Shown: positions 20,664 to 33,451 of the stretch, piece by piece
Numbering within the stretch: the stretch's first letter is position 1
Layout of the letters: every line of letters begins with the position of its first letter
DNA from: Lobulomyces angularis
Taxonomy: Eukaryota > Chytridiomycota > Chytridiomycetes > Lobulomycetales > Lobulomycetaceae
Direction of reading: 5' to 3'
Length of the DNA stretch: 64,000 nucleotides
NCBI GenBank assembly: GCA_027604685.1
Contig: JADHYX010000005.1
Location: forward strand, 62,001 to 126,000
Notes under the pieces: generated by a model
Told to the model about the DNA's origin: nothing
What the model saw: the letters and a program-made list of their open reading frames with translations, nothing else
Database searches by the model: none
Translations under genes and position numbers: made by a program

Positions 20664-22966
20664 CTAAGATTGACGATTTGCTTGAGCTGCAAGCTTTGCC
20701 ATAATTGCAGGGTATTTCTATAAATAAATAGTCTCAATAAATTTTTAATGCTAACACTTACACTTGCAAGGTTCACTTGTGTTATTGCAGCTTCTTTACA
20801 GCACACCGCATTTGCTATCTCCATTTCAGTTCGAGCAGAAGCAATCTACGAAAATAATAAAATATTTGGGCTACACTTCTTCATACCGATTTATCATATA
20901 CTTCACAAGCTTCTGCAATTCTATTCTGAGTTAAATAAAGTTGAGCTAATGGACCAAATGCAATATCTCCAGAAGGATCAACTTCAATTGCCTATATTAT
21001 TCAGTAAGATTTCAATAACGAACATTACTTTACCTTTTTTAAAAGTGATTCTGCTTTGGAGGTGTCTCCTTTAACTTGAAGATACAACATTGCTAAAATA
21101 TTTAGGCTTTAGTAAACATTGTGGTTAACAATAAACTAAACCTTTATTGATGTAAGGTAATGAAGACTTCGGAGACATTTTTATAGCTTTATCAAAACAT
21201 TCCAATGCTAAAAGAAAAAATCAACGCATTAGTAATGAAATAAACATATTACCTTTAGTTTCGTTGCCTTGATCCAAATAAATTTCACCATGGTAATTGA
21301 AAACTTCACTTCGATTGCTAAATAAAATTTCTGCTTCTTCGAATGTTTCGATTGCAACATCCACCTGTCCATTTTTATACATTGCAACACCAAGCTGGAT
21401 TTTTGCATAAACTAGATTTGGATCAAACGCTAAGCTTTTGCTAAAATCCTCTATGGCACCTTGTAAATCTCCTGTTAAATGTCTGACTTGTCCTCTATGA
21501 TAATAAAAATCTGCGCAATCACTTTTTATTTCCAGGGCACTTTTTAAGACCTCAAGGCACTTATCTATGTTATCCATTTCCATAAATACGGATGCTTTTT
21601 TTATATAAGAATCTATTTGAGTGGGATCTAGTTCTATGGATTTTTCAAAATCAAGCATTGACTTTTCAACTAAAATTGTTATCCAGCGATTATTATTTTA
21701 TCAAAAAATTTCTTACCAGTTCCTGTTAAAAACGAAAATGTGCCTCGTAAACTGTACGCAAAAGCTTCGAACTCTTTACTTAATGATCCTAATTCAATAG
21801 ATTTTTCAATATTTGATTTCGCTTTTGCAAATTCCTGATTCATAATGTTCATTACTGCTTTTTTAAATACTTTATCTGCCATTGTAATGTCTGAACCAGT
21901 TAAAAAGTTTGATAATTCAGAACTGGCTGTTAAAAAAAAAAAGGTAATAAAAAAAACCACTATATTAATTTACTTCTCCTAAATGATTCCATATAAGCTA
22001 AGAAAATGGAAATGTTAATACTGAAAAACAGTAAAAACCTGTGATGAAAGTATCAGACGGCAATTTTTCCTTCCTGGTCTAAAATTTAATGTTTAAATAT
22101 TAAAAATAGGCATAAAAGAATTCATACTTTAATTATTTCAGCAGCTTTTTGAGTACCAATATTTTTTAAAACTCTATCTACAGATTCTACGTTCACTGAA
22201 TTTTTGAATTCTTCCAGCAAACAAAGTGCAGAATAATCTTGATAAGGAAATGCATTAAATTTATAAAAAATTAATCTTTCTGTACCGTTAAGAGATTCTT
22301 TGTAGTTCTTAATTTTTTCAAAAGCAGAGGCTCTCCGTGTTAACGCTTTGATGTAGTTTGGATCTCTTTTCAATGCTGAAGTAAGAAACAATAAAAAACA
22401 ATCGCAATTTGTTTTCAGTTTATATTCTTTTTCACAAACCTTCGGTGCAATCCCATATGACTTTATCCCAGTTTTTCTAATGTTCAATAAACAAAAAAAT
22501 GAATTAAATATTACCAAATGCGCTTCACAGGCAGCTCGGTTATTAAAATAAACAGCATCAGGAGCTAGCCGGATGGCCTCTGTATAAAACTTGGTAGCCT
22601 CTTCGAATTTGTTTTCTGCAAATAATTTGTTCCCTTTATTTTTAGCTGCTTTAGCTAACTCCTTGAGCTCCTATTAAATTTTGCACAATTAAATTCAATC
22701 TAATCCCAAATATTATTTTTCTATTTTACAGATATTGAGAGATTTTGAGTGTCCACAATTTTTTCATCTACCATACTGCCATCCTTAATTGAACCATTTT
22801 TTGAAATTTTTTGGTGTTCTTCTTTGCTGGCGTTAGAAGATTTTAAATAAACTACACCAGCTCCAACACTAAGAAAAATTGCAGATCCCAGTAACAATTC
22901 TTTCCAATATCTTCCTGAAAAATTGGCCAATTTCTCTATAACGTTAGTATCAGATGTAGAAGGCAT
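20664..22966 (-). CDS. TOM70: Mitochondrial outer-membrane import receptor Tom70
   Basis: About ten exons (ATG at 22966; TAG at 20664-20666). Residues ~20-40 form one N-terminal membrane anchor (LLLGSAIFLSVGAGVVYL), as in Tom70. A linker and a first TPR (AKNKGNKLFAENKFEEATKF, YTEAIRLAPDAVYFNNRAAC) form the chaperone-binding clamp. Further TPRs run through ALKRDPNYIKALTRRASAFE, MLDFEKSIELDPTQIDSYIK, DCADFYYHRGQVRHLTGDLQ and VYAKIQLGVAMYKNGQ to the C-terminal blocks. Tom70 receives carrier and other precursors with Hsp70/Hsp90 at the cytosolic face. The family match, TPR count and N-anchor topology are clear. Confidence 0.93.
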
Positions 22967-23746
22967 GATTATCTAATTAAGCAATAATTTGGTTTTTATT
23001 TTTTAATTTTTGTATTTAAACGAAATTGAAACTTAATTCTAAATTTAATTATTCAAAAAAAATTTTTTTTAAATTACATCAACAATGAACCAACCAAATA
23101 TTTCAATTAAAAACAAAAAAAAAAACTATCCTTTACAATTATTATTTCTCTAATAAAAAAATAATAAATTGTTAAGTTTATATTTTTAAATGAATTAATA
23201 AATTGATCAAGTAGTTAATTTTTTTATTTTGGAAAGTGTAATTTGTAATTATTTTTACCAATGTGTTGATGTACTCTAATTTTATATCCTACACAATCAA
23301 TCTTTTTTTGATCTTTAACTAAAGATTCTATGATAGCTCTTTGTAAAAAAGCACAACTTAGTTGGAAGCTTGTCAATCCCAGTTGTTTAACATTTGAATA
23401 TGAAAAGAAAGGTTGAAGAATTAAAGACAACAATTACATCTATTCAAGCTTTTGGATTGGTTTAACTGATGTTGCCGTGTTTAAATTTTAGTATTGCGTT
23501 CCCTGAAAAAAATATTTATTGTTTCCAATTGCAAAAACAGTGTTTTAATTTAAACTATTACTTTATTAACGAATTTGGAACTTCGATTTTTCATCTTATC
23601 ATTACTTAACATTTATAACTTAAGGTTATTGGTGAAACATGATATGCTCAAAAAAATGTTGCACTGAAAACTTTTTGATTTCATAAATCTCTTCACCTAT
23701 TTACAAAAAAATCCAAAATTCAGTTAATATTAGCATTATAAAAGAA
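22967..23746. other. Intergenic between divergent TOM70 and SLY1
   Basis: A shared promoter region of two divergent genes. A 69-codon minus-strand ORF at 23224-23433 is the only coding-like stretch and is not supported. Confidence 0.5.
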
Positions 23747-25913
23747 ATGACAATTTTCGCAAGACAAAAAGAAGCTTTAATATCAATGTTAAATTTTAAC
23801 AACGCTTCTAGTTCAGTGTGGAAAGTTTTAATTTATGATAACCAAGCCCAACTCATCATTTCACCTCTTTTAAAAGTAAATGATCTTAGATTAAATGGTG
23901 TTACTGTTAATATGAATATTAATTCAACGAGGCACCAAATATCTGATGTTCCTGCTATTTACTTTTTATTACCATCTGAAGAAAACATTCAGAAAATCGC
24001 CAAGGTAACTTTTAATTAAGAAAAACTATTAATGTTTTTTTCAGGATTTTTCTTTAAACCTTTATTCTGAGTATTATTTAAACTTTTTAAGTCCTTTACC
24101 TCGAAGCATTTTAGAAGCACTAGCGAAAGTCAGCAGGGAACAGCAAATCGAACCAATCATTAGTCAAGTATATGATCAATATTTAAATTTTGTATGCTTA
24201 GACACAAACATGTTTACTTTTAATTTACAAAAAAGTTACCAAATCTTGAATTCTCCAAATTCAAATGATAGTGAAATCGATCAATTTGTTACAAAAATTG
24301 CGAACAGGTAAAATTTTGTTACACTAATAAATATTGATGCATTTTACTATTGCTATTTAGCTTATTTAGTGTTTTAATCACTATGAAAGTATTACCCATT
24401 ATTAGAAGTCCAAGGGGTAATTCGGCTGCAGAGATGGTAGCAAGCAAGTTAGAAGGGAAATTGAGAGATTATTTGATGAATAATAGAGGGACCGAATTTG
24501 GTGGTTCGGTTAGACCCATTTTACTTCTGTTGGATCGTAATTTAGATTTTACTAGTTTATTACATCATGCATGGACTTACTCAACAATGGTTCATGATGT
24601 TTTTGAGATGAAATTTAACAGAATTAATGTCATAGTAAGAATACTGTTTGTTGAAGAATTTAAACGCATTTTTTATTAATCTAGACTGAAGACGGTAAAA
24701 AAAAAAGTTATGACATTGACCCCACTGATTTTTTCTGGGAAAAGTATGCTGGCCTTCCTTTACCTCAGGCAGCCGAAGAATGTAGTCAGCAAATTAACCA
24801 ATATAAAAAAGATGTTGATGCATTAACTTCTTCCTGTGGTGTGGAATCGCTTGAAGAAGTTTCTGGCGGAACGTAAATTTTTTTTTTGTTTATAAATTTA
24901 TATATTTATTCACAGAAAAAATCTGCAACTAGCAATAACACAAATGCCAGAACTGACGGAAAGAAAGAGAATAATTGATATGCATATGAATATAATTGTT
25001 AGCTTAATGAATACTGTGAAGGAACGCCAATTGGACACATTCTTTTCACTGGAAGAACAAATTACTAGACAAACTAAGAGTTTAGTACTTGATACTTTAA
25101 ATGACAATTCAAAATCTAAAGAGGATAAATTAAGATTCTTCTTAATATATTTCCTTTCTGTTGAGGATATTCCAAAAGAAGATTTAATGGAGTATGAAAA
25201 AATTTTGTCTGAATCAGGTTGCTCAACAAGTAGCATAACATATATAAAAAAGTAAGTAGTATAGTGGTTATTTTGTTTATTGTAAATAGTGTTTTAGCCT
25301 TTACGAAAATGCACTCGGGTTCCGTTTCCACTTCCAATAGTTCTGGTGGTGGAGATTTATTAGGAAAATTTTCTTCGTTTGGAAATAAGTATTTTCTTTT
25401 TAATATTTTAATTTTTTAAAAGTTGTTTATAGGTTCATTGATGTAGCAAACAATGCAGGAGTTACTGGAGGGTTTGAAAATCTTATTTCAGGGGTGAAGA
25501 ATTTGGTAATTACAAAAAAAAATTTACCCATTACAAGAGCAGTGGATAATTTTATGGAAGGCAGTAATTTACAGGAATTTGAAGATTTTAGTTATTTTGA
25601 TGCAAAATTACCTAAAAATCAAAAATCGAAGAGTGCAACAGCAACTGCTAAGAATCAGACTTTTAGTGAAGGTAAAGTTTCAGTTTTTGGTTTGTACTTA
25701 ATAATTCTAGCTATTGTATTTGTTGTGGGTGGTGGAAATTATTTTGAGTATCAAAATTTAATGGATTATGCAGTAAGTTGAATTGAATAATTAAATTTTT
25801 TAATAGTGATTTAGAATTCGTCTGGCCAGAAAAAAAAAATTACTTACGGCTCAACAGAAATTTTAACTTCTAAAGGTATGATAGATCAATTTGATGAATT
25901 GGGAAAAAATTAG
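23747..25913 (+). CDS. SLY1: Sec1/Munc18-family protein Sly1 (SCFD1)
   Basis: Nine or so exons (ATG 23747; TAG 25911-25913). Family blocks in order: WKVLIYDNQAQLIISPLLKV (residues ~25-45), LPRSILEALAKV, MKVLPIIRSPRGNSAAEMVA, SVRPILLLLDRNLDFTSLLH with HAWTYSTMVHDVFEM, DPTDFFWEKYAGLPLPQAAE, MPELTERKRIIDMHMN, a helical domain-3 region, and the terminal KKITYGSTEILTSKGMIDQF. This is the Sly1 subfamily (ER-Golgi traffic, syntaxin-5/Sed5 partner), not Sec1, Vps33 or Vps45, judging by the RSPRGNSAAEMVA and YGSTEIL motifs. The last intron ends at tag|AATTCGTCTGG. Confidence 0.94.
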
Positions 25914-26340
25914 TTGCCAAAAGGTGTATGGTTTATATTATTCTTTCACTTAAAATTACTAGAATTAGTTAGATTCTTGTTTGTTCAATTTTTTGTAATA
26001 ATATCAAGATTTTTTTTAAAAAACTTGATTGTAAGAAGAAATTATATGCCAGTATGTTTTAAAAATCATGACGAGTAGCTAATGATTGTAGCCAGTACTT
26101 TTAACTGTTTTACCCATCATAAAACAGCGCATCCAATTTTTTAAATACAGTTAAAAAATTAAATATCATGCTGGAAACTGTATAGCAATAGTAAAATAAT
26201 GGTATAAAGTCTATTTAAGATAATACTTTTAATTTATAGAAAATTTTCACCCCTTTTTATTTCCATGACGTCACTTAAGTTAAAGCAATAAAAAAAATAA
26301 TTTTGTATATTTTTTTTTTTTGTTTTATTTAAAAAAAAAT
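25914..26340. other. Intergenic upstream of seipin
   Basis: AT-rich spacer, 3' of SLY1 and 5' of seipin. The one distinctive element is the CRE-type palindrome listed separately. Confidence 0.55.
26266..26273. promoter_or_regulatory. CRE/ATF palindrome TGACGTCA
   Basis: A perfect 8-base CREB/ATF half-site palindrome in otherwise AT-rich sequence, 67 bases before the seipin start codon. bZIP binding is inference. Confidence 0.4.
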
Positions 26341-28026
26341 ATGAGCACCTCTTATGATATAATTCAGCAAAAAAAAGTTTCGGAAAAAAATAGTCAGAAA
26401 GTTACTCTGAATAACGTTGTTGATGCAGTAAAAAACACTGGGTAAGAAGATTTTTTTTTTTTTTTTTTTTTCATTTAGAGGTGTTATAAATATTTTAATC
26501 CTAAATATGTTTTTTTTTTTTTTTGAAGTGAATTTGTTTACCATAATTTACAAGAAAATATTCCTCTTATAAATCAACAAATTAAAGATAACTTTCAAGA
26601 GTTGAAACAAAATCCTTTTTTAAACGAAGTAAAAAATGTTGGATTGGATATCAAGGAAAACCCATATCCTTACATAGAAAGGTTTGTTTAAATTTTTGCA
26701 TTATCCTTTTTTTTTTTTTGTTGAATTAATACTTTTATTTTTAAACGTAATAGCACTAGAAGAAATATTACTACATTTGTCGAAGATTTTCATTTACCAC
26801 AAGAAGTGGTTGACGTATGGCCTACTTTTATTGGTGTTTTTATCTTATGTAATTTTAGGTGCTGGAAGCTGCGTACAAGCCTGTTCACGATACAGTGTAT
26901 CCTAGATTACGACCTCTTTTAAACACTATTACCAATCCTGAAACTCAAAAAAAGATTTTGAATAGAATAATATTTTTTACCATGTTTGTTTTACTCTTTA
27001 GTGGTGCCTTACTTATGTATACTGCTTTTTATAACATGTACTTACCCACGTTTGAGAGATCTTTAGATGTTTACATGGATTACGATCACCATAATGGGTA
27101 TTTTAAAACTTACTTTAGCATTTTGAAGAAAATTTCTTTGAACATTAGTGTTTTTGCCCAGGTTGATTTAAGCATTCCTTACATGGACTCAAATGAAAGA
27201 TTTTTTAAAGATAAGGAAAGATTCGATTTAAAATTTGATATAGAAATTCCAGAAAGTGATGCAAACTTCTTGAAAAATAATTTTATGGTCACAGTCACAA
27301 CCTTTGATAATAAAAATGAAACTTTAAAAGGAAGTACGAGACCCGGTTTAGTAAGACATAAAAGTCACTTGCTAAGGTATTTGAATACCCTTAGCAAAAG
27401 CTTTTTTTTGGTAACTGGACTTTTGGAAGAAAGCCAAGTTATTAGAGTTGACCTATTAGAAAACTGTTTTGAAGACACAGTATGAAAAAATTAAATTTTT
27501 CTTCAAAATTAAGTATTTTAACTTTTATTTAGTACAACCCAACGAAATATGCGACTTTAAAAATCAATGAAAGAAATTTACAAATTTATTCAACTAAATT
27601 AACCGTTAGAAAAAGATTACAAGGTTTAGCATATTTGATGGTAAACAGGTGGTTCATTACTGGATCTGTTTTTGTTTTAATTTTTATGGTATTGGAAACC
27701 ATTGGATTATACTTTTTATATCTTGCCAGATTGTTAAAGAAGAAATACTTGTATGAGTTTATAATCTTAAGCTTTTTAATTGTTTATTTTTCTCTATCAT
27801 TTTTAACAACAGTGTGAAAGAGGTACAAGAATATGAAGATGGAGATATGGTAGAAGAAAATTCTGTAAATGCTGATCCTGAATATAAAACATTTGAAATT
27901 GACACAAAGGCTGAAATTGACGAATTTTTTAAAAAAAAATTTGTTGATGATGATTATGTGGATGATACCAAAGATGACGAAGATGCTGCTGTTCCTGATT
28001 TAAATACATTAGAAAGCATTAATTGA
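26341..28026 (+). CDS. SEI1: Seipin (lipid-droplet assembly protein)
   Basis: Six or seven exons. The first ~120 residues are cytosolic and helical (QQIKDNFQELKQNPFLNEVK), longer than usual. A membrane helix follows at RIIFFTMFVLLFSGALLMYT. Then comes the ER-luminal beta-sandwich domain with VDLSIPYMDSNERFF, FDLKFDIEIPESDANFLKNN, MVTVTTFDNKNETLKGS, the membrane-facing hydrophobic helix SHLLRYLNTLSKSFFLVTGL, and YATLKINERNLQIYSTKLTV. A second membrane helix is at FITGSVFVLIFMVLETIGLY. The C-terminus is acidic (KKFVDDDYVDDTKDDEDAAV). Strand order and helix match human and fungal seipin, which organises lipid-droplet budding sites in the ER. Confidence 0.88.
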
Positions 28027-28389
28027 TGATGTTATCTAATGAGCTTTTCAATTTTTGCACTATTTATAAATATAGAGAAATTAATATAATTTTTCAACTA
28101 CCATTCATTATGATCTTGTCTTGTATACCTATTTTTTAAATTTCACTAGATTATAATAATCCAAAAGTACTTTTGTTTAGCTTTGTAATATTCTATTGTT
28201 TAAATTCTATCTTTAGAACTAAGATTACTTTTTAGTATTTAAAAAAAAAAATAATCTCTAAATTAATATCCACTTAGGATACTTAAATGAAAAAAGAAAG
28301 CGTTGGAAAAAAAAAAGAAATAAAAATCCTCAGACAAAGGACATGATAGATTATGTTAATTGTTTCATATTTACAAAAAATTTAACGGA
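28027..28389. other. Convergent 3' flanks of seipin and the TRP channel
   Basis: AT-rich, no coding exon seen. It should hold both polyadenylation regions. Confidence 0.55.
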
Positions 28390-31300
28390 TTATTTTTGTT
28401 CAGTAATATCCATATCAATAGCACTTTGCTTGACATTAGGTTCTGAATAGTAAGCAGATGGAGATTTCTCCAGAAACTCGGCAGATTTAAAGGACTTGAT
28501 TACTTTATCATCAAGATCATACAAAACTTTTTCCTTGAAATGCCACATTGACTTCGGGAGAATTCTCAGATGATTTGGTCTAACTCCAGGAGCTGGACTC
28601 GTAAACATTATCTTTATTTTTAAAGAAATAAAAGTAAACTAGTAAATTTTAATTATTAAACTTACATGGTTGATTTTAACTTCCTCTCTGGCCGCTTCAT
28701 TCAAAGTTCTGTTAATTCTTCTTCTATCGTAAACTGCAAATACATCTAAAAATAGAAACAAAAAGTTAGTGCTTAAATATAATCCTTTGTTTACATCTAT
28801 CTGAATCAAATACAGATGTTTTTCCTCTACCGCCTTTAATGTAAGAAGGGAATTTAAATCCCAGTTTTTCTTTATAAAACCAACTGTAAAAAAAGAAAAA
28901 AAAAAAAAAAAATTTAGAAGATTGAAAGTGTAGAAAAATTTTTACTTAAAAGGGTTTTTCATATTCAATGGATTAGCTTTACTCCCAATTCTCAGATCGT
29001 AACTTAATATCATATTTGCCCATTGCAACCTCCATTGCCGCTGTTGATCTTTGAATATATTTCCAAAACTCATATTAAGCATGGCAATTAAAAGGTTCAG
29101 CATCAGCACAGCTTAAAAAATATTAATTAAAGTTTAAAATAATTTTTTTGATTAGAATACTTGTCAATATAGCATAACAAATAAATAACCCAGTTGCAAA
29201 AACTTTAGTTCTTGCATATGCAAAATCGAGATATTCATAATCCGCTAGTATATATCTAAAGAGCCACATAACACTTCCATATAACGTGTCCCAACCTAAA
29301 ACTGCACCACCGCTTTTAACAGATGCGATTTGCATTTGAAGATAAAATGCTTGAGCAAATCCAAAAAAAAGGCATGCCATAACGAAGATAAACATAACCA
29401 AATCTTTAGAAACCATTTTATAAAAAATTAAGACTAAAGGACCAATGTTCTAGTATTACAAATAAAATTAATATTTTTGTAAGTACTTCATTACCTGATT
29501 TGATTTTGCATAATTTAATAGCAAAAAGCATCCAATAATGGCAGCAAATCCTAAGACAATGGATTCTGTAAAAATAGAGGCAGAAGTTAATTGTTTTTTT
29601 TTTTTTTAGTTTTTTATGGCGTTTAAATTTATACCTAACTCAATTGATTGTATAACAAATCTGGAAAAAAAACTAAATATGATTAAGAGAGAATACAAAA
29701 TTTCCAATGAATTTTCAAATCTTCCATATTTAACAAAAAATTTCTTACAAAACAATAAAAATATATGTTGATAAAAAATAATTTATGTAATACCTGTAAT
29801 CCTAAATTTCTTAATTTCCACATTTCCCATCCAAGTAGAAGTATAGCTCCTACGAAAGTAATTAGTTCAGCACACAATCTGACATAGGAGTTTTTCCTAT
29901 AATTTAATCTTTCTTCAAATTCGTGTGGTAGAGTTGCAACGACGGTCATTAAACTTAGCACAATAAGTGTAAAAAATAAAAATTCCATCAGAAATATTTT
30001 TTTTATATATGTTTCCCATTTAACTCTCAAAATGAGATCAATGTACTAATTTTTATTCAGTAACATTTAACAATAGAATTTTTTTCTTAATTACCTTATG
30101 GTTAACCATATTTACATCGTTATTCTCAATTGCAATTTGTAAACCTGACCGAAAATATGGATTTTTGCCTGTGCTATGTGGCTGAAATGTATCAAGTTCG
30201 TGAACGGGATACACTGAACAACTTATATTTGGATAAGACCACAACTCTATTTTTAATAAATCAAAAATTTCACAATGTCCTCTGCTGATTGCCAAATTAA
30301 ACGGTGTTAGGTACATTTTATTTAACGCTTTGAAAAAAAATTTTAAATTTTTTCAGTTAACATTCAAACTTTTTTTGCATAAAAGTAAAATTAATTAATT
30401 ACCTTCAAAAGGATTTACTTTTTCTTTTTTTTCATTATCAGCAAATTTCTCTGTCATGTATTTATCAAGATAATCCTTTTGATCTGCAAATCCTTCATCT
30501 TCTTTCTCTTTCAAAAATTTTCTGATTACACTGTAGGGACTATTTTCCAAATTATGCTGTACTAAAAATTCATTTTGCTTTTCTTTTTTATTAAAGATTT
30601 GACCAAATTTTCCTAAAAAAATAGTTTATTTTTCAAAAATTAAACTATTTCAACTTGTATATATACCATGATAACAACAAATGTGTATACTATTGTTTCC
30701 ATAATCATCTCTTATGGAGGGATTTGCATCGTTTCGTAGTAAAAATTCTACTAATTTTCCATTTCCAGAGCAAACTGCGAATGACAGAATTGTTTCACCT
30801 AAATATGATAAGCCAGGTGTACTATGATCTTTTCTTTTATCGTCGCTGTTTATAAATGTGATTTAAAGGAAAGAGGCAGTTATATAACCTACATGTCGAA
30901 TTCTGTTCCTTTTGCCTTAAGAGTATTCAAAATTGACGTGCCATTTGTACCTTTGTCTGGAACCAGTTCCCACAACTTTTCAAACAGTTCTAAATCTCCT
31001 AAAAATTTAAAAAGAAATAATAAGAAAGTATGTTGCATAATAAAGGAAACTACCCTTCAAGGCTAAAATATGTAGGCAAGTTTGGCCGGCTCTTCGGAAA
31101 TTTTGTTTTATTTGAGTCGAAATTAATTTAGGATTAAGTTTTGCAATGATTAGAGCAATCTCTAAGTGAAATCTCTTATTTGCATTTTCGTTGTCGTTAG
31201 CACGAAAAGTCTTCTTGTCGATTTTTCTTGAAAGACAAGCAAGATGAAGAATAGTCTCACCAAAAGTTAAAACATATTCACTTCTTTCTAAAAATTAATA

Positions 31301-31556
31301 TGATTGTAATTAAAACATAACGTGTTTTTCTTAATATAAAAAAATACTTGGAGTTTCCTTTAAAGTTTTTTCAACGAAATCTTTGCAAAGAAAAAAAAAA
31401 GGTTATAGTGCTGAGATTCTCATTAATACCTTTATCCTTTTCAGTTGCTTGAACAACAGCATCAAATATCTGATGCTCAGCCATACTCTTATATTGGTCT
31501 TGAAGGTAGCCAGAGTTGATGTTTTCCACCTCGAATGGAAATGTTTTTTCATTCAT
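28390..31556 (-). CDS. TRP-family cation channel (TRPV-like) with N-terminal ankyrin repeats
   Basis: About 14 exons (ATG 31556). The cytosolic N-terminus has ankyrin repeats: TILHLACLSRK, AGQTCLHILALKGDLELF, GETILSFAVCSGNGKLVEFL with LLRNDANPSIRDDYGNNSIH, and YLTPFNLAISRGHCEIFDLL. Membrane helices follow from FLMEFLFFTLIVLSLMTVVA through LCAELITFVGAILLLGWEMW, ESIVLGFAAIIGCFLLLNYA, DLVMFIFVMACLFFGFAQAF, a pore-loop region GWDTLYGSVMWLFRYILADY and the last helix with AVLMLNLLIAMLNMSF, the typical TRP S6 motif (NLLIAMM). The C-terminal tail is basic then acidic. Ankyrin plus six helices fits TRPV/TRPC-like channels. Gating stimulus and ion preference are unknown. Confidence 0.85.
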
Positions 31557-33451
31557 GGTTGGCGCGAGAATAATTAGTTGCTAATTTGACTTTTTGAATT
31601 TGCAGCTACACAAAGCTCAAAAAAACTGCAAAACAACGTTGTTTTACAAAAATCCTTTTTTTATTGTCCACAACTACACAGTTACACAACTGTTTTACGT
31701 GACAGGAGAAATACTGTTCAAATGCAACAAATTAGTGAATCAAACATAACTATTCTATTCGTATTAGATGCAGTTTAAGATATGCTGGGAAATCACAATG
31801 AAAATACAACGTAATAAATGTTTTTTGCAATTTCCAAATTATTTAAAAAAAAGCACAAAAATCTTTAAATCACCTTTTTCTTCATTTAAAAATAAAAAAA
31901 AAAATAGGGAAAAAATTATAAAAAAAAAACTTAAAAAAAAAATTAAGTTTTTTATTGAAAATGAGGTAGTAGTGGAGATTCAGGAGATGGTCTTGTTTTT
32001 GGATAAAATTACATCATCGTAACTTTATCAAATAATAGTAATTTTTAATGAAATTTTCAGTTAATTATTTTGCTCATTCCAAATTGAAATTTTAAAATTA
32101 TTTTTATTATTCTATTTCTGTTGACAAATATCTCTCGCAAAAACAATGACGAAAACTGCATTGTATGAAGTGTTTATTCAATTTTTATTAAAACGATGGA
32201 TTTTGTCACAACAATTGTTATTGTGAATTTCCTTTCTTAAAAAGTGTAGTCATGCTATTGTTTTTTAAAAGCCTTTAATTCCACCACAGCAATTTGGAAA
32301 TTCATTGTATTTCCAGTGTATTTCCTTTTTTGTATTTGTTTAAAGTCTATCTAAAAACTCTATTGTGACACTTTCTTTTTTAAAAGAATTCAGGTAACTT
32401 TAGATTTCAATTAATAAAGGGTTAACATAAAAAAGTAAACAATTTAAGAAATATTTTTCAACGTTATGATATAATACTTTAGGTGTTTAGCAGTTTCATT
32501 ATCTATAAAAAATACCAAACTGTAGTTGCCCCTGTGTTTAATTGTTTTTTAACAGAGCATTCTGTGTAAAATGTAAAATTACCATATCAATTAAACTGAT
32601 GTCTTTCAGAAGTGGCTGAGATTTAGTTGCTTCACGCGCGTGACAAGTCACAGCAATGAGGTAACGTTGCACAAGGGTTTTTGACAAAAATACCAGAAAT
32701 TAATGTTATTAAAGATAAAAAATATCTAATTCTGTCTAAAATTGAATATATGGTAGTATTTTTATTATGAAAAAAATTTGTAGTATCGCTAAAAAATATA
32801 TACAATGACTAACAATTCTACTAAAAAAAAAAAGAGTGCAATTAGATTTACAACTGCTTATTAAGGAAATATTTCTTTATAATATTAATCAGCTTTAGCT
32901 TTTAGTGATTAAGTTTTCAATCCAAGAATATATTAAGTTTGTAAAATAAACGTCAATCTATACTTTTATTTTCTTACAGTCATTTATTATTCAACCAGTA
33001 ATTTTGTTTCAATCTAACTCAAATCAATAAACTCAATAATTCTAATTTTTTTCCTTCTTGATTAGTATATTTTTTTTTCCATTAAATATTTTATTAATCG
33101 TGTTTTTTGTGAAAGCTTGTTCATTTTGTTAATTATGCTTTTCTTTTCAACATTATAAACCTTCACTATCTTGGTTTTTACTTATTTTAGAATGTATATG
33201 CACATAAACAAATTTCAATGCTTAGGCAAATTAGAAAACTTTTTAAAACTTTTTTTTATTTGAATTATTTCATTTAAGAATATTTTGGTGTTGGTAGGAA
33301 CTTCCTTTCTTGCAAAAATGTTAATAGTGTAGAAAATAGAAAGCGTCGCTGAGGTCATTCATAACATCGTTAAGTTCTTGGATTAAAATGTTGTACTTTT
33401 TGTTATGAAGTGCTTCAGGAAAAAATTTTTTTTTTTTTTTTTCTATGAAAA
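31557..33451. other. Large intergenic region, no gene seen
   Basis: Longest gene-free stretch (1.9 kb). It has poly-A/Lys-like low complexity at 31840-31960, the dispersed repeat copy at 32483-32563, and a GC-richer patch with the palindrome CACGCGCGTG (32633-32642). I found no convincing exon or tRNA. Confidence 0.55.
32483..32563 (+). repeat. Dispersed repeat copy A
   Basis: Begins gtgtttagcagtttcat and runs to ttaacagagcattct. It is similar over about 80 bases to 56232-56314, same strand, with scattered substitutions and small indels. Both copies lie in intergenic sequence. Confidence 0.75.

Noticed and set aside
23224..23433. Minus-strand ORF in the TOM70-SLY1 spacer (VGYKIRVHQHIGKNNYKLHF)
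   Set aside because: No splice partners, no recognised domain and a divergent promoter location; left uncalled although a diverged gene fragment is possible.
31768..32022. 84-codon Lys-rich plus ORF
   Set aside because: It is made of poly-A low complexity with no splice support.
32605..32690. tRNA-Ser-like box A (TGGCTGAGATTTAG)
   Set aside because: No matching acceptor stem, anticodon arm or TTCRA box B could be placed. At best a SINE remnant.
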